DNA of 64,000 nucleotides from Anaeromyxobacter paludicola (GCF_023169965.1 NZ_AP025592.1:2604001-2668000); one strand, 5' to 3'; positions 1 through 9,260 are shown, numbered from the stretch's first letter. Program-made: numbers and translations. Notes: a model not told the origin generated them from the sequence alone.

Positions 1-1
1 C

Positions 2-403
2 GGCAAGCCGGTCGCCGCCATCGCCACGATGGTCGGCCGGCTCGACAAGCTGCGCGGCCGGATGCCGCCCTTCCCCGGCGCCGCCGACGAGGCCCACGAC
101 CTCGCCCTCTACCTCGGCGGCCTGGACGGCGAGCTCGAGCCGCAGGAGCCGGCCCCCGGCGGCGCCAAGGTGGCCGACGCCAAGGCGCTGCTCCAGGACA
201 AGTGCCTCGCCTGCCACGACCTCGACGGCAAGGGCTCGAACCCGCTCCGGCCCAAGGTGAAGGGTTGGAGCGCCGCGGTGGCCTACGAGAAGCTCGGCAA
301 GCTCTCTCAGCTCAACGCCGGGATGATGGGCATGGACGTCACCGACGAGGCCGAGCGCAAGACGCTCGCCGGCTACCTCGCCACCCTGGCCACGGAGAAC
401 TAG
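2..403 (+). CDS. c-type cytochrome, C-terminal part (5' end outside window)
   Basis: The last 133 residues of a secreted c-type cytochrome are visible; the start lies left of the window. One haem motif, CLACH, is followed by a short fold with Met-rich MMGMD, a plausible sixth haem ligand. The preceding part, ending MPPFPG...LALYLGGL, looks like the C-terminal half of another class I cytochrome c domain, so the whole protein probably had tandem monohaem domains. The stop codon is separated by only 2 nt from the next start codon, so it is co-transcribed with the polytopic membrane protein at 406-1518. By inference this is the electron-carrier subunit of a membrane quinol:cytochrome-type module. 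Which complex it belongs to cannot be decided from this fragment. Confidence 0.8.
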   Translation, partial: GKPVAAIATMVGRLDKLRGRMPPFPGAADEAHDLALYLGGLDGELEPQEPAPGGAKVADAKALLQDKCLACHDLDGKGSNPLRPKVKGWSAAVAYEKLGKLSQLNAGMMGMDVTDEAERKTLAGYLATLATEN

Positions 404-405
404 AG

Positions 406-1518
406 ATGAACGAGCCGCTCGTCTTCCCGGCCGTGGACGCGATCCCGCTGCCCGCGCCGGTCTGGCTGCTCCAGGTCTTCCTCACCCTCTGCTTCACGCT
501 CCACGTCGTGCCGATGACCGTGACGCTGGGCGGCGGCTTCTGGGCGCTCGCCGCTCGCGCCAAGGGGGCCGACCCCGCGTTCGCCGCGCTCGCCCACCGG
601 ATGGGCAAGTGGCTGCCGTACTGGACCGCCGCCGCGGTCACCACCGGCGTGGCCGCGCTGCTCTTCCTGCAGGTGCTCTATGGCCCGGCGTTCTACGCGG
701 CGAGCGTGCTCATGGCGTGGCCGTGGCTCTCGGTCGTCGCGCTCGTGCTCGTCGGCTACTACGGCTACTACTTCCGCGCGTACCGCGACGAGCAGAGCCC
801 GCGGGCGGCGTTCGCGGTGGGCGCGGTGGCGTTCGCCGCCTTCCTCGCCGTCTCGTTCCTCTACTCGAACGTGATGACGCTCATGATCGCGCCGGCCCGC
901 CACTACCGCATGTACCTCGCGGACGCGGGCGGGACCTGGCTCAACCTCGCCGACCCGACGCTCGGCGCGCGCTGGCTCCACATGGTGCTCGGCGCCGTCG
1001 CCATCGGCGGGCTCTGGGTGGCCGCGCTCGGCGCGCTCGCGGTGAAGCGCGGCGAGGAGGACGCGGGTCGCAAGGTGCTCGCCTTCGGCGCGCGCGGGTT
1101 CGCGCTCGCGACGCTGGCCGAGGTGGTGAGCGGGTTCTGGTTCCTGGCGGCCTTGCCGCGGGACCAGAAGGTCCTCTTCATGGGCGGCAGCGGGCGCGCG
1201 ACGGGCTACCTCGTCGCCAGCCTGCTCCTCACCTTCTCGGTGGTGCTCATCGCCTTCCGGGCGCCCGGCAAGGCGCAGCCGCTCCGCGCCGTGATCTCCG
1301 CCGCCGGCCACGTGCTCGCCGTGATCGTGCTCATGATCGCCATGCGCGGCGCCATCCGCGCCGAGGCGCTGCGCGGCGTGCTCGAGCTCTCTTCCATGAG
1401 GGCGGAGCCGCAGTGGGGGGTGATCGGGATCTTCCTCGTGCTGCTGGTGGCCGGGCTCGGCACGGTGGCCTGGATGCTGCTTCAGGTGCGGCGGGCGGCG
1501 CCGGAGGGGGCGCGGTAG
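406..1518 (+). CDS. polytopic membrane protein, cytochrome-ubiquinol-oxidase-like subunit
   Basis: 370 residues with about nine hydrophobic segments and very few charged stretches. The first segment carries LHVVPM followed by TLGGGFW. Other membrane-embedded His residues sit in AHRMG, ARHYRM, RWLHM and AAGH and could bind b-type haem. The overall look resembles the membrane proteins annotated as cytochrome bd/ubiquinol-oxidase subunit I-like that accompany c-type cytochromes in Geobacter and Anaeromyxobacter (CbcB-like). The ATG follows the cytochrome stop by 2 nt, so the two genes form one translationally linked unit. A role as inner-membrane quinol dehydrogenase passing electrons to the neighbouring cytochrome is inference from context; the family assignment is from memory of its sequence style. 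Confidence 0.7.
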   Translation: MNEPLVFPAVDAIPLPAPVWLLQVFLTLCFTLHVVPMTVTLGGGFWALAARAKGADPAFAALAHRMGKWLPYWTAAAVTTGVAALLFLQVLYGPAFYAASVLMAWPWLSVVALVLVGYYGYYFRAYRDEQSPRAAFAVGAVAFAAFLAVSFLYSNVMTLMIAPARHYRMYLADAGGTWLNLADPTLGARWLHMVLGAVAIGGLWVAALGALAVKRGEEDAGRKVLAFGARGFALATLAEVVSGFWFLAALPRDQKVLFMGGSGRATGYLVASLLLTFSVVLIAFRAPGKAQPLRAVISAAGHVLAVIVLMIAMRGAIRAEALRGVLELSSMRAEPQWGVIGIFLVLLVAGLGTVAWMLLQVRRAAPEGAR

Positions 1519-1865
1519 CGGGCCGCTGAGGCGCGCGCTCAGCAGGTTGCTGTTCAGAGACCGGCTGCGCTCCCGCGCCGGGGTGTGCTCCGGGCGCTGA
1601 GCTCCGCGCCGGCTCGGTGCGACACGGCCGGCCCGCGCGGTCGGGGTTGATCACGTGCGCGCCTGCGGAACTCCGCCGCCCGGCTGCGCCGGTCGTCGTC
1701 GGGCAGTCCTCGGCGCGCTCACGAGGCACGACGGGCGCGGCCCGGCACACGAGGTACTCATGGCGGCGCTCCGCAAGGCGCCCTCCGCCCACCCCGGCGC
1801 TTCGCTCCGCAGGGTCGCGCGAATCGGTCCGAGCTTCCGAGCCGCGTTGTGGGATCCTAGCAACC
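1519..1865. other. intergenic region, no gene seen
   Basis: About 350 bp separate the membrane-protein stop from the Shedu start. Short open frames here have no ribosome-binding site and run in several overlapping frames, as expected for GC-rich non-coding DNA. The promoter of the following gene should lie here, but I see no convincing -35/-10 pair. Base composition falls toward the right end, where the lower-GC defence gene begins, so one edge of an insertion may lie near 1850. Confidence 0.5.
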
Positions 1866-3071
1866 ATGCCCTGCGCAAAATGCGAAGCGATCGTCGAGAC
1901 GCCTAACGTCCCTCACGTCGTACGCACTTGTGAAGGATGCGGCCGCGAACTTCGCGTCCCGTCGCCGGGTCCGCACGGAATCGGGATCATGGTGCCCGAG
2001 GGTGCGCAACTTGTCATTCCACAGGGTTGGATTCGGTTCGCGTTCCACCCGCTCAAGAGCACGGGGCATTTTTTTCGACACGGTCTCGGCTGGTTTGCAG
2101 AACAGCTCTTCGTCACCGATTTGATCGGCGGGAAGGAAAAGATGTCCGCTTCTCTCGACGACATCGAGGCTGCCAGTAACCAGGCGCTAAACGCTTCCGC
2201 ACTTCTGAAGGGCATCGACCTCTCGAAGGACGAGAATGCGAAAGAGGCCATCGATGTTCTGTCCGCTCACCGCGACTCAGCAGAGTGGTGGCACTTTCTT
2301 TCTGGAACCTTCGCGTCGATAGTCCGTGACGCCATCGGAGCGGGAGACGCGGAGCAGGCAGCCTGGGCGACGGCGTGTGTAGAGAGGTGCCGGTCGATGG
2401 TGATTTTCAAAGAGCACCTCGAGGAAGTGGTCTGGATGGGGCATTCCGCCGCCCGCATCATCCAGCTGCTGAGCACGTGGGATGTGAATCGTCAGAACGC
2501 AGACGAGTTGTTCTGGCAAGCAACGTTCAAGGAGCAGACCTACGCACTATCGCAGGTGTTCGCGGTCCCGCTGGTGTTCATCCAAGACAACGCATACGTG
2601 GGCGGGATGAGCATTGATCGCAAGAACGCGAAGTTGCTCGATTACCTGTTCTCGGCAGAGTTCTCCCGGGAGGCGGTGCTTGTCGAACTCAAGACGCCGA
2701 TGACGAGGCTTCTCGCAGCCGAGTACCGCACCGGCGTCCATCCGCCTTCCGCCGATCTCGCAGGAGCGGTAGTCCAGGCGCTGACGTATCGAAACCACCT
2801 CATGCGCGAGCTGACGTTTGTTCTCGGAGATCGCGGCCCCAAGGTAACCGCCTTCGCACCGAAGTGCGTCGTGGTGGCCGGCACCGGAACAGCAGAGTTG
2901 GACACGGACGCGAAGCGCCGATCTTTCGAGTTGTTCCGATCGAATTGCAGCAAGGACGTGGAAATCGTCACGTACGACGAGTTGTTCAGGAAACTTGAGG
3001 TGCTGGCGAACCTGTTCGGCCTGAAAAGAAGGCAGAGTCCGCCAGACCCGACTCGGCAAACGACACCGTAG
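1866..3071 (+). CDS. sduA: Shedu-type anti-phage nuclease (DUF4263) with zinc-ribbon N-terminus
   Basis: 401 residues. Residues 3-6 (CAKC) and 22-25 (CEGC) form a four-Cys zinc ribbon. The middle is helical. Residues about 245-320 match the DUF4263/Shedu nuclease core of the PD-(D/E)xK type: Asp259 in KLLDYLF, then VELKTP with Glu274 and Lys276, then a helix with Gln304 (VVQALTYR). Shedu proteins are single-gene anti-phage systems in which the nuclease core is fused to varied N-terminal sensor domains. I chose the ATG at 1866 because upstream in-frame codons show no coding bias and the Cys motif begins right after it. Codon use is clearly less GC-rich than in all neighbours, and no partner gene is adjacent, which suggests horizontal acquisition. 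Family call is firm; activity is inferred. Confidence 0.8.
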   Translation: MPCAKCEAIVETPNVPHVVRTCEGCGRELRVPSPGPHGIGIMVPEGAQLVIPQGWIRFAFHPLKSTGHFFRHGLGWFAEQLFVTDLIGGKEKMSASLDDIEAASNQALNASALLKGIDLSKDENAKEAIDVLSAHRDSAEWWHFLSGTFASIVRDAIGAGDAEQAAWATACVERCRSMVIFKEHLEEVVWMGHSAARIIQLLSTWDVNRQNADELFWQATFKEQTYALSQVFAVPLVFIQDNAYVGGMSIDRKNAKLLDYLFSAEFSREAVLVELKTPMTRLLAAEYRTGVHPPSADLAGAVVQALTYRNHLMRELTFVLGDRGPKVTAFAPKCVVVAGTGTAELDTDAKRRSFELFRSNCSKDVEIVTYDELFRKLEVLANLFGLKRRQSPPDPTRQTTP

Positions 3072-3590
3072 TTCTTGAGGCAGAGCGTTTTCAGCGCGAC
3101 CTGCGGAGTTACCGCCGGCTTCGGAAGCGACCGGCCCTGCCGGCGCGAAGCGGGTCAGGCCGTATGCCCGCTCACGGCCCACCTTTCCCGGCGCCGCATC
3201 CACTTTTGCTTGCCTCGGCTCCTTCGCGTCTACACCGCAGGCGCTCAGTTGACGCTCTCCGCCCGCCCTCTCGGCTCCGTCGCCCCCAGCCGGCGGGGGA
3301 TGTCCCGAGCACCGCAGCGCAGGCGGGCCGCGCACCGGGATCGGACCGCGTGACACGATGAGGACGCCGGTCCCCCGTCCCTCGCCGTCGCCGGAGCCGA
3401 GCGCCGTCGCACGATCGGCACCGCAGCGGGCCCGAGCGCGTCAGCGCCCGCGGAACCGCACCGGCATCGCAGGCCCGCGGAGCCGCCGGAGCGAGGCGCG
3501 CAGCGGGCGTCCCCCGCCGGCCCTCTGCGACGATCGATCTCAGGACAGGAACCAGCGGCCTACCCGAAGCGACGCCCAGCGGCCAGCGGC
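3072..3590. other. intergenic region between convergent genes, no gene seen
   Basis: About 520 bp between the ends of the Shedu gene and urtE. Composition returns gradually to the high GC of the surrounding genome. Open frames on both strands overlap each other and lack start signals. I see no tRNA, no clear direct repeats and no uridine-tailed hairpin. It may hold the right edge of the inserted segment that carries the Shedu gene. Confidence 0.4.
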
Positions 3591-4283
3591 TCACAGCGCC
3601 AGCAGCCCCCTGACCCCGTCCGCCTCCATCCCCTCCCCGCTCCCCCGCTTCACGATCTCCCCCCGCTGCATCACGAGGTACCGGTCCGCGAGGCCCCGGG
3701 CGAACTCGTAGTACTGCTCCACCAGCAGGATGGCCATGCTGCCCTCGGCCGCGAGGGCGCGGATGACGCGCTCGATGTCCTTGATGATGGAGGGCTGGAT
3801 CCCCTCCGTCGGCTCGTCGAGCACGAGGAGCCGGGGGCGCATCGCCAGCGCTCGGCCGATGGCGAGCTGCTGCTGCTGCCCACCCGAGAGGTCGCCGCCG
3901 CGGCGCCCCAGCATCGTCCGGAGCACCGGGAAGAGCTCGAACACCCGCTCCGGCACCCGCGCGCCCCGCGGCAGCGAGGCCAGCCCCATCTCGAGGTTCT
4001 CCTGCACCGTGAGCCGCGGGAAGATCTCCCGGCCCTGCGGCACGTAGCCGATCCCCGCGCGCACCCGGCCGTGCGAGGGGGCGCGGGTGAGGTCCTTGCC
4101 CTCGAAGGCGACGCGGCCCGAGGCGACCGGGACGAGCCCCATGAGCGAGCGCAGGAGCGTGGTCTTGCCCACGCCGTTGCGGCCGAGCAGCACCGTCACC
4201 TGCCCCGGCGCCGCCTCGAAGGAGACGCCGCGCAGGATGTGGCTGCCGCCGTAGTACTGGTTCAGGTTCTCGACCGCGAGCAT
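3591..4283 (-). CDS. urtE: urea ABC transporter ATP-binding protein UrtE
   Basis: 230 residues, the normal size for UrtE. Walker A is GRNGVGKTT, the signature is LSGGQQQQLAIGRAL and Walker B is LLVLDEPTEGIQPS, the Thr-Glu-Gly-Ile-Gln stretch being typical of UrtE. The N-terminus (MLAVENLNQYYGGSHILRGV) also fits this family rather than the related branched-chain amino acid LivF. It is the last gene of a five-gene operon, starting 1 bp after the urtD stop. With UrtD it powers the UrtB/UrtC permease for high-affinity urea uptake across the cytoplasmic membrane. Confidence 0.95.
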   Translation of the reverse strand: MLAVENLNQYYGGSHILRGVSFEAAPGQVTVLLGRNGVGKTTLLRSLMGLVPVASGRVAFEGKDLTRAPSHGRVRAGIGYVPQGREIFPRLTVQENLEMGLASLPRGARVPERVFELFPVLRTMLGRRGGDLSGGQQQQLAIGRALAMRPRLLVLDEPTEGIQPSIIKDIERVIRALAAEGSMAILLVEQYYEFARGLADRYLVMQRGEIVKRGSGEGMEADGVRGLLAL

Positions 4284-4284
4284 C

Positions 4285-5121
4285 TCACCGTCCCAGGTAG
4301 ACCTCGATCACGCGCGGATCCTGCTGCACCTGCTCGAGCGGCCCCTCCGCCAGGACCGCGCCCTCGTGCAGCACCGTCACCTTGCCGCCCAGGCGGGCGA
4401 CGAAGTCCATGTCGTGCTCCACCACCATGAGCGACCGCTCCGAGGAGAGCGCCACGATGAGCTCCGCCGTCCGCTCGCGCTCCTCGTCGGTCATGCCGGC
4501 CACCGGCTCGTCGAGGAGCAGGAGCTTCGGCTGCTGCATGAGGAGCATCCCGATCTCGAGCCACTGCTTCTGGCCGTGCGAGAGCGTCCCCGCCGGCCGG
4601 TGCGCCACCTGCCCGAGCCGCACCACCGCGAGCGTCTCCGCGATCCGGTCGCGCGCCTCGCCGTCGAGCCGGGCGCGCAGCGTCCCGCGCACCCGCTTGT
4701 CGGCCTTCATGGCCAGCTCGAGGTTCTCGAGCACCGTGTGGCGCTCGAACACCGTCGGCTTCTGGAACTTGCGGCCGATGCCGGCGTCGGCGATCTCCGG
4801 CTCCGACATCCGGGTGAGGTCCAGGCTCTGGCCGAAGAACGCGGTGCCGGTGTCCGGGCGCGTCTTCCCGGTGATCACGTCCATGAGCGTGGTCTTTCCG
4901 GCGCCGTTCGGGCCGATGACGCAGCGGAGCTCGCCGGCGTCGATGTAGAGCGTGAGCGCGTTCAGCGCCCGGAAGCCGTCGAACGTGACGGTGATGCCCT
5001 CGAGGTAGAGGATCACCCGGTGCGAGGCGTCGAGCACGCCCGGGAGCACCGGGTGCACCGAGGCGGAGGGCGCGAAGCCGGGGGGGAGCGGCGGGCGCTG
5101 CGGGTCCGTTCGCAGGTCCAT
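4285..5121 (-). CDS. urtD: urea ABC transporter ATP-binding protein UrtD
   Basis: 278 residues. Walker A is GPNGAGKTTLMDVITGKTRP, the signature LSHGQKQWLEIGMLL and Walker B LLLLDEPVAGMTDEE, all diagnostic of UrtD. An N-terminal extension of about 35 residues precedes the nucleotide-binding fold. The ATG overlaps the urtC stop by one base (TGATG), indicating translational coupling. It forms the heterodimeric ATPase of the urea importer together with UrtE. Confidence 0.95.
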   Translation of the reverse strand: MDLRTDPQRPPLPPGFAPSASVHPVLPGVLDASHRVILYLEGITVTFDGFRALNALTLYIDAGELRCVIGPNGAGKTTLMDVITGKTRPDTGTAFFGQSLDLTRMSEPEIADAGIGRKFQKPTVFERHTVLENLELAMKADKRVRGTLRARLDGEARDRIAETLAVVRLGQVAHRPAGTLSHGQKQWLEIGMLLMQQPKLLLLDEPVAGMTDEERERTAELIVALSSERSLMVVEHDMDFVARLGGKVTVLHEGAVLAEGPLEQVQQDPRVIEVYLGR

Positions 5122-6239
5122 CAGGCCCTCGCCTTCCGCGCCGCGAGGCGCCGGAACAGCCCCACCAGCCCGTCGGGCAGGAAGAGCGTCACGCCGATGA
5201 AGAGGAGCCCCAGGAACACGTTCCAGAACTCGGGGAAGGCCACCGTGAACCAGCTCTTCGCCAGGTTCACCAGGGCCGCGCCGACCACCGCGCCCACCAG
5301 CGTGCCGCGCCCGCCCACCGCCACCCAGATGGCGATCTCGATCGAGTTGGCGGGCGACATCTCCGAGGGGTTGATGATCCCGACCTGCGGGACGTAGAGC
5401 GCGCCCGCCACGCCGCAGAGCACCGCCGAGAGCGTCCAGGCGAAGAGCTTGTAGTGGTGCGGCTGGTAGCCGAGGAACCGCGCCCGCGACTCGCCGTCGC
5501 GGATGGCGGTGAGCACCCGGCCGTACCTCGAGGCCACCAGCCAGCGGCAGAGGAGGAGCGTGCCCGCGAGCGCCGCCGCCGTGAGCATGAAGAGGGCCAC
5601 GCGGGTGGCGGGCGCGGCGATGGGGTGGCCGAGCACGCGCTTGAAGTCGGTGAAGCCGTTGTTCCCGCCGAAGCCGGTCTCGTTGCGGAAGAAGAGCAGC
5701 ATCGCCGCGAGCGTCAGCGCCTGCGTGATGATCGAGAAGTAGACGCCCTTGATGCGCGAGCGGAAGGCGAAGAAGCCGAAGACCAGGGCTACCAGCCCCG
5801 GCACGAGCACCGCGAGCGCCAGCGCCCAGGCGGCGTGCTCGGTGCCGCGCCAGTACCAGGGCAGCGCCTTCCAGTCGAGGAAGACCATGAAGTCGGGCAG
5901 GTCGGACTGGTAGACGCCCTCGCGGCCGATGGCGCGCATGAGGTACATGCCGAAGCCGTACCCGCCGAGCGCGAAGAAGAGCCCGTGGCCGAGCGAGAGG
6001 ATGCCGCCGTAGCCCCAGACCAGATCGAGGGCCACGGCCACGATGGCGTAGCACATCACCTTCCCGCCGAGCGTCACGGCGTAGTCGGAGACGTGGAGCG
6101 CGCTCCCGGCGGGCGTGAGGAGGTGGAGCGCCGGGACGAGCAGCAGCGCTCCCGCGAGGAAGGCGCCGAGCGCCGCCCAGCCGGCGGGCGGCATGGGGAC
6201 GGTCCAGCGCGAGAGCGGCGGGCGGGCGACGGCGTCCAC
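5121..6239 (-). CDS. urtC: urea ABC transporter permease UrtC
   Basis: 372 residues, polytopic, with the branched-chain-amino-acid/urea permease core: AVALDLVWGYGGILSLGHG near the N-terminus and VGIINPSEMSPANSIEIAIWV near the C-terminus, the latter typical of UrtC. About ten membrane segments. It starts 1 bp after the urtB stop, between urtB and urtD in the standard urtABCDE order. The product pairs with UrtB to form the membrane channel for urea. Confidence 0.95.
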   Translation of the reverse strand: MDAVARPPLSRWTVPMPPAGWAALGAFLAGALLLVPALHLLTPAGSALHVSDYAVTLGGKVMCYAIVAVALDLVWGYGGILSLGHGLFFALGGYGFGMYLMRAIGREGVYQSDLPDFMVFLDWKALPWYWRGTEHAAWALALAVLVPGLVALVFGFFAFRSRIKGVYFSIITQALTLAAMLLFFRNETGFGGNNGFTDFKRVLGHPIAAPATRVALFMLTAAALAGTLLLCRWLVASRYGRVLTAIRDGESRARFLGYQPHHYKLFAWTLSAVLCGVAGALYVPQVGIINPSEMSPANSIEIAIWVAVGGRGTLVGAVVGAALVNLAKSWFTVAFPEFWNVFLGLLFIGVTLFLPDGLVGLFRRLAARKARA

Positions 6240-6240
6240 G

Positions 6241-7827
6241 TCAGTCCTCCGCGAACCGGCCCTTGAGGGCGAAGAGGCCCTGCGGGCGCTTCTGGATGAA
6301 GACGATGATGAAGGCGAGCACCGCGATCTTGGCGATCACCGCGCCGGACCAGCCCTCGAGGAACTTGGAGAGGACGCCGAGCCCGAGCGCCGCCCAGACC
6401 GCGCCGGCGAGCTGCCCGACCCCGCCCAGCACCACCACCATGAAGGAGTCCACGATGTAGGCCTGCCCCATGTCCGGCCCGACGTTGGCGATCTGCGAGA
6501 GCGCCACGCCGCCCAGGCCGGCGATGCCCGCGCCGGCGGCGAAGGCGAGCGTGTCGAGGCGGCCGGTGGGCACGCCCACGCAGCCCGCCATCGCCCGGTT
6601 CTGCGTCACCGCGCGCAGGAACAGGCCGAAGCGGGTCCGGTTCATGGCGAGCCAGACCAGGCCGAGCACCGCGAGCGAGAAGGCGACGATGACGATCCGG
6701 TTCCAGGGGAGCACGGCGTTCGCGACGAGCGGCACGCCGCCCGACATCCAGGAGGGGTTGGCGACGCTCACGTTCTGCGCGCCGAAGGTGGAGCGCGCCG
6801 CCTGGCTCAGCACCAGGCTCGCGCCCCAGGTGGCGAGGAGGGTCTCGAGCGGGCGGCCGTAGAGGAACCGGATCACGGTCCGCTCCAGCACCGCGCCCAC
6901 CAGCCCCGCCGCCAGGAAGGCGACGGGGACCGCGGCCACCACGTACCAGTCGTGGTGGCGCGGGAAGTGGCGGGCGAAGACGCCCTGCATGGCGTAGGTG
7001 GCGTAGGCGCCGATCATGAGCAGCTCGCCGTGGGCCATGTTGATGACGCCCATGAGGCCGTAGGTGATGGCGAGCCCGAGCGCGGCGAGGAGGAGGATGC
7101 TGCCGAGCGAGAGGCCGGAGAAGACGCGCCCCACGAGCTCGCCCATCGCCAGCCGGTGGCGCACCGCCTCGAGCGAGGCGAGCGCCTCGCGGCGGACGTC
7201 GGGGTCGGTCTCGGCGCCGTCGGCGAGCAGTCCGCCCAGGAGCCGCTCCACGCGCGGGTTGCCGCTGTCGCGCAGCGCCTTCACCGCGGAGAGCCGCGCC
7301 GCGGGCTCGGGGCTCTGCAGCGTGGCCTGGGCGTAGGCGAGGGCGAGGAGCGGCTTCACCTCGCGGTCCTGCTCGCGGTCGAGCGCCGCCTTCAGGGCCG
7401 GGGCGAGCTCGAGCGAGGCGCCGTCGGCCAGCTCCTGCGCGGCGGCCAGGCGCGCCCGGCGGTCGGGGTCGGAGAGCCGCAGGGCCGCGAGGGCGGTGCC
7501 GACGTGGCGCCGGATGCGGTTGTTGATGGTGATGGGCTCGGCCCCCTCCGGCGCCGGGTCCACCTCGGCGAGCGTGGTCGCGTCGAGGGTGCGCTCGCCG
7601 TCGAGCAGGAGCACGCGGCCGTTCGCGACCTGCAGGTTGTCCTCGGCGAGGGCCTGGAGGACGCGCGCGGCCGCCGGGTCGGCCGACCGGGCGAGCTCGT
7701 CCACGCCGGCGAGCTTCTCCTCCGAGTCCTCCGCGCCGAGCTTCGCGACGGCCTGCGGATCGAGCGCGGCGCGCGCGGCGGCGGGGGCGAGGAGCAAGAG
7801 GAAGAGGGCTGCGGTGAGGGGGCGCAT
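6241..7827 (-). CDS. urtB: urea ABC transporter permease UrtB with N-terminal HEAT-like domain
   Basis: 528 residues. Residues 1-20 form a signal peptide (LLLLAPAAARA). Residues about 22-230 are an alpha-helical, HEAT-like extracytoplasmic domain, and residues 232-528 are the permease with AITYGLMGVINMAHGELLMIG. This two-part layout and the length are normal for UrtB. I placed the start at ATG 7827 because the open frame continues far upstream without coding character. A GC-rich hairpin repeat lies in the 116-bp gap to urtA and may lower expression of the permease genes relative to the binding protein. Confidence 0.93.
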   Translation of the reverse strand: MRPLTAALFLLLLAPAAARAALDPQAVAKLGAEDSEEKLAGVDELARSADPAAARVLQALAEDNLQVANGRVLLLDGERTLDATTLAEVDPAPEGAEPITINNRIRRHVGTALAALRLSDPDRRARLAAAQELADGASLELAPALKAALDREQDREVKPLLALAYAQATLQSPEPAARLSAVKALRDSGNPRVERLLGGLLADGAETDPDVRREALASLEAVRHRLAMGELVGRVFSGLSLGSILLLAALGLAITYGLMGVINMAHGELLMIGAYATYAMQGVFARHFPRHHDWYVVAAVPVAFLAAGLVGAVLERTVIRFLYGRPLETLLATWGASLVLSQAARSTFGAQNVSVANPSWMSGGVPLVANAVLPWNRIVIVAFSLAVLGLVWLAMNRTRFGLFLRAVTQNRAMAGCVGVPTGRLDTLAFAAGAGIAGLGGVALSQIANVGPDMGQAYIVDSFMVVVLGGVGQLAGAVWAALGLGVLSKFLEGWSGAVIAKIAVLAFIIVFIQKRPQGLFALKGRFAED

Positions 7828-7854
7828 GGCGGGTGGCTTCGGGTGCGGCGCGGG

Positions 7855-7912
7855 GGGTTCCCCCCTCCCCCTCCCCCGCGTCGCGGGAGAGGGGAGAGGA
7901 GGGGGACGGGGT
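7855..7912. repeat. GC-rich intergenic hairpin repeat (C-tract/G-tract)
   Basis: Pyrimidine-rich runs (CCCCCTCCCC, CTCCCCCGCG) are followed after a 3-nt loop by CGCGGGAGAGGGGAGAGG. The region can fold into a long C/G hairpin between urtA and urtB. Very similar hairpins recur at 11224-11387, so this is a dispersed intergenic repeat family of this genome. It could act as a processing or attenuation signal inside the urt operon, but there is no uridine run. Confidence 0.5.
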
Positions 7913-7943
7913 GGGCGGGTAGGGGACGCCCGCCCCGCTCGCT

Positions 7944-9197
7944 TCACATGTTCTGCTTCGACTCGTTCCCCGCGATGTACGGGCTCCACGGCTGCGCGCG
8001 GATGGGCGCCTTGGTCTTCCAGACCACGTTGAACTGCCCGTCCGGCCGGACCTCGCCGATGAGGACCGGCTTGTGCAGGTGGTGGTTGGTCGGGTCCATG
8101 GTGAGCGTGAAGCCGGAGGGCGCCTTGAAGGTCTGCCCGCTCATGGCCGCGATCACCTTGTTCACGTCGGTGCTGTGGGCCTTCTCCACCGCCTGCTTCC
8201 ACATGTGGATGCCGACGTAGGTGGCCTCCATCGGGTCGTTGGTCACCACCTTGTCGGCGTTCGGGAGCCCCTTCTTCTTCGCGTAGGCGCGGTACTTCTT
8301 CACGAACGCGGCGTTGGTCGGGTTCTTGAGCGACATGAAGTAGTTCCAGGAGGCGAGGTGGCCGACGAGCGGCTTGGTGTCGATGCCGCGCAGCTCCTCC
8401 TCGCCCACCGAGAACGCCACCACCGGCACGTCGGTCGCCTTGAGGCCGGCGTTCCCGAGCTCCTTGTAGAAGGGCACGTTGGAGTCGCCGTTGATGGTCG
8501 AGATCACCGCGGTCTTGCCGCCCAGGGCGAACTTCTTGATGTCGGCGACGATGGTCTGGTAGTCGCCGTGGCCGAACGGCGTGTAGACCTCGGCGATGTC
8601 CTTGTCGGCCACGCCCTTCGCGTGCAGGAAGGCGCGCAGGATCTTGTTGGTGGTGCGCGGGTAGACGTAGTCGGTGCCGAGCAGGAAGAAGCGCTTGGCG
8701 CCGCCGCCCTCCTTGCTCATGAGGTACTCGACCGCCGGGATGGCCTGCTGGTTCGGCGCCGCGCCGGTGTAAAAGACGTTCTTCTCGAGTTCCTCGCCCT
8801 CGTACTGCACCGGGTAGAAGAGCAGCCCGTTCAGCTCCTTGAACACCGGGAGCACCGACTTGCGCGACACCGAGGTCCAGCAGCCGAACACCGCCGCGAC
8901 TTTGTCGTTGCCCACCAGCTGGCGCGCCTTCTCGGCGAAGAGCGGCCAGTTGGACGCGGGGTCCACCACCACCGGCTCGAGCTTCTTGCCCAGGACGCCG
9001 CCCGAGGCGTTGATCTCCTCGATGGTCATGAGCGCCACGTCCTTCAGCGCCGTCTCGGAGATCGCCATCGTGCCCGAGAGGGAATGGAGCACGCCGACCT
9101 TGATGGTCTCCTCCGCGCGGGCGCCGCCCGGAAGGGCCGCGGCGGCGAGGACGAGCAGGGAACCGGCCAGCGTCGTGACGAGACTTCTTCGGGACAT
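7944..9197 (-). CDS. urtA: urea ABC transporter substrate-binding protein UrtA
   Basis: 417 residues beginning MSRRSLV, with a twin-Arg-like signal peptide ending GGARA. The mature part has the UrtA hallmarks IKVGVLHSLSGTMAISE, GGVLGKKLEPVVVDPASNWP, AVFGCWTSVSRKSVLPV and FYPVQYEG, which line the urea-binding pocket in this family. An in-frame ATG five codons upstream exists, but GGAGGAG (9204-9210) lies 6 nt before the chosen ATG, so I take the shorter start. It is the first gene of urtABCDE. A sigma-54-like promoter lies about 65 bp upstream, which fits nitrogen control of urea uptake. Confidence 0.95.
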   Translation of the reverse strand: MSRRSLVTTLAGSLLVLAAAALPGGARAEETIKVGVLHSLSGTMAISETALKDVALMTIEEINASGGVLGKKLEPVVVDPASNWPLFAEKARQLVGNDKVAAVFGCWTSVSRKSVLPVFKELNGLLFYPVQYEGEELEKNVFYTGAAPNQQAIPAVEYLMSKEGGGAKRFFLLGTDYVYPRTTNKILRAFLHAKGVADKDIAEVYTPFGHGDYQTIVADIKKFALGGKTAVISTINGDSNVPFYKELGNAGLKATDVPVVAFSVGEEELRGIDTKPLVGHLASWNYFMSLKNPTNAAFVKKYRAYAKKKGLPNADKVVTNDPMEATYVGIHMWKQAVEKAHSTDVNKVIAAMSGQTFKAPSGFTLTMDPTNHHLHKPVLIGEVRPDGQFNVVWKTKAPIRAQPWSPYIAGNESKQNM

Positions 9198-9260
9198 CTC
9201 GATCTCCTCCATGTGTTCGGTGAGTGAACTCGCGTGCGCGAAGGCGCAGGCGGGACGGAG

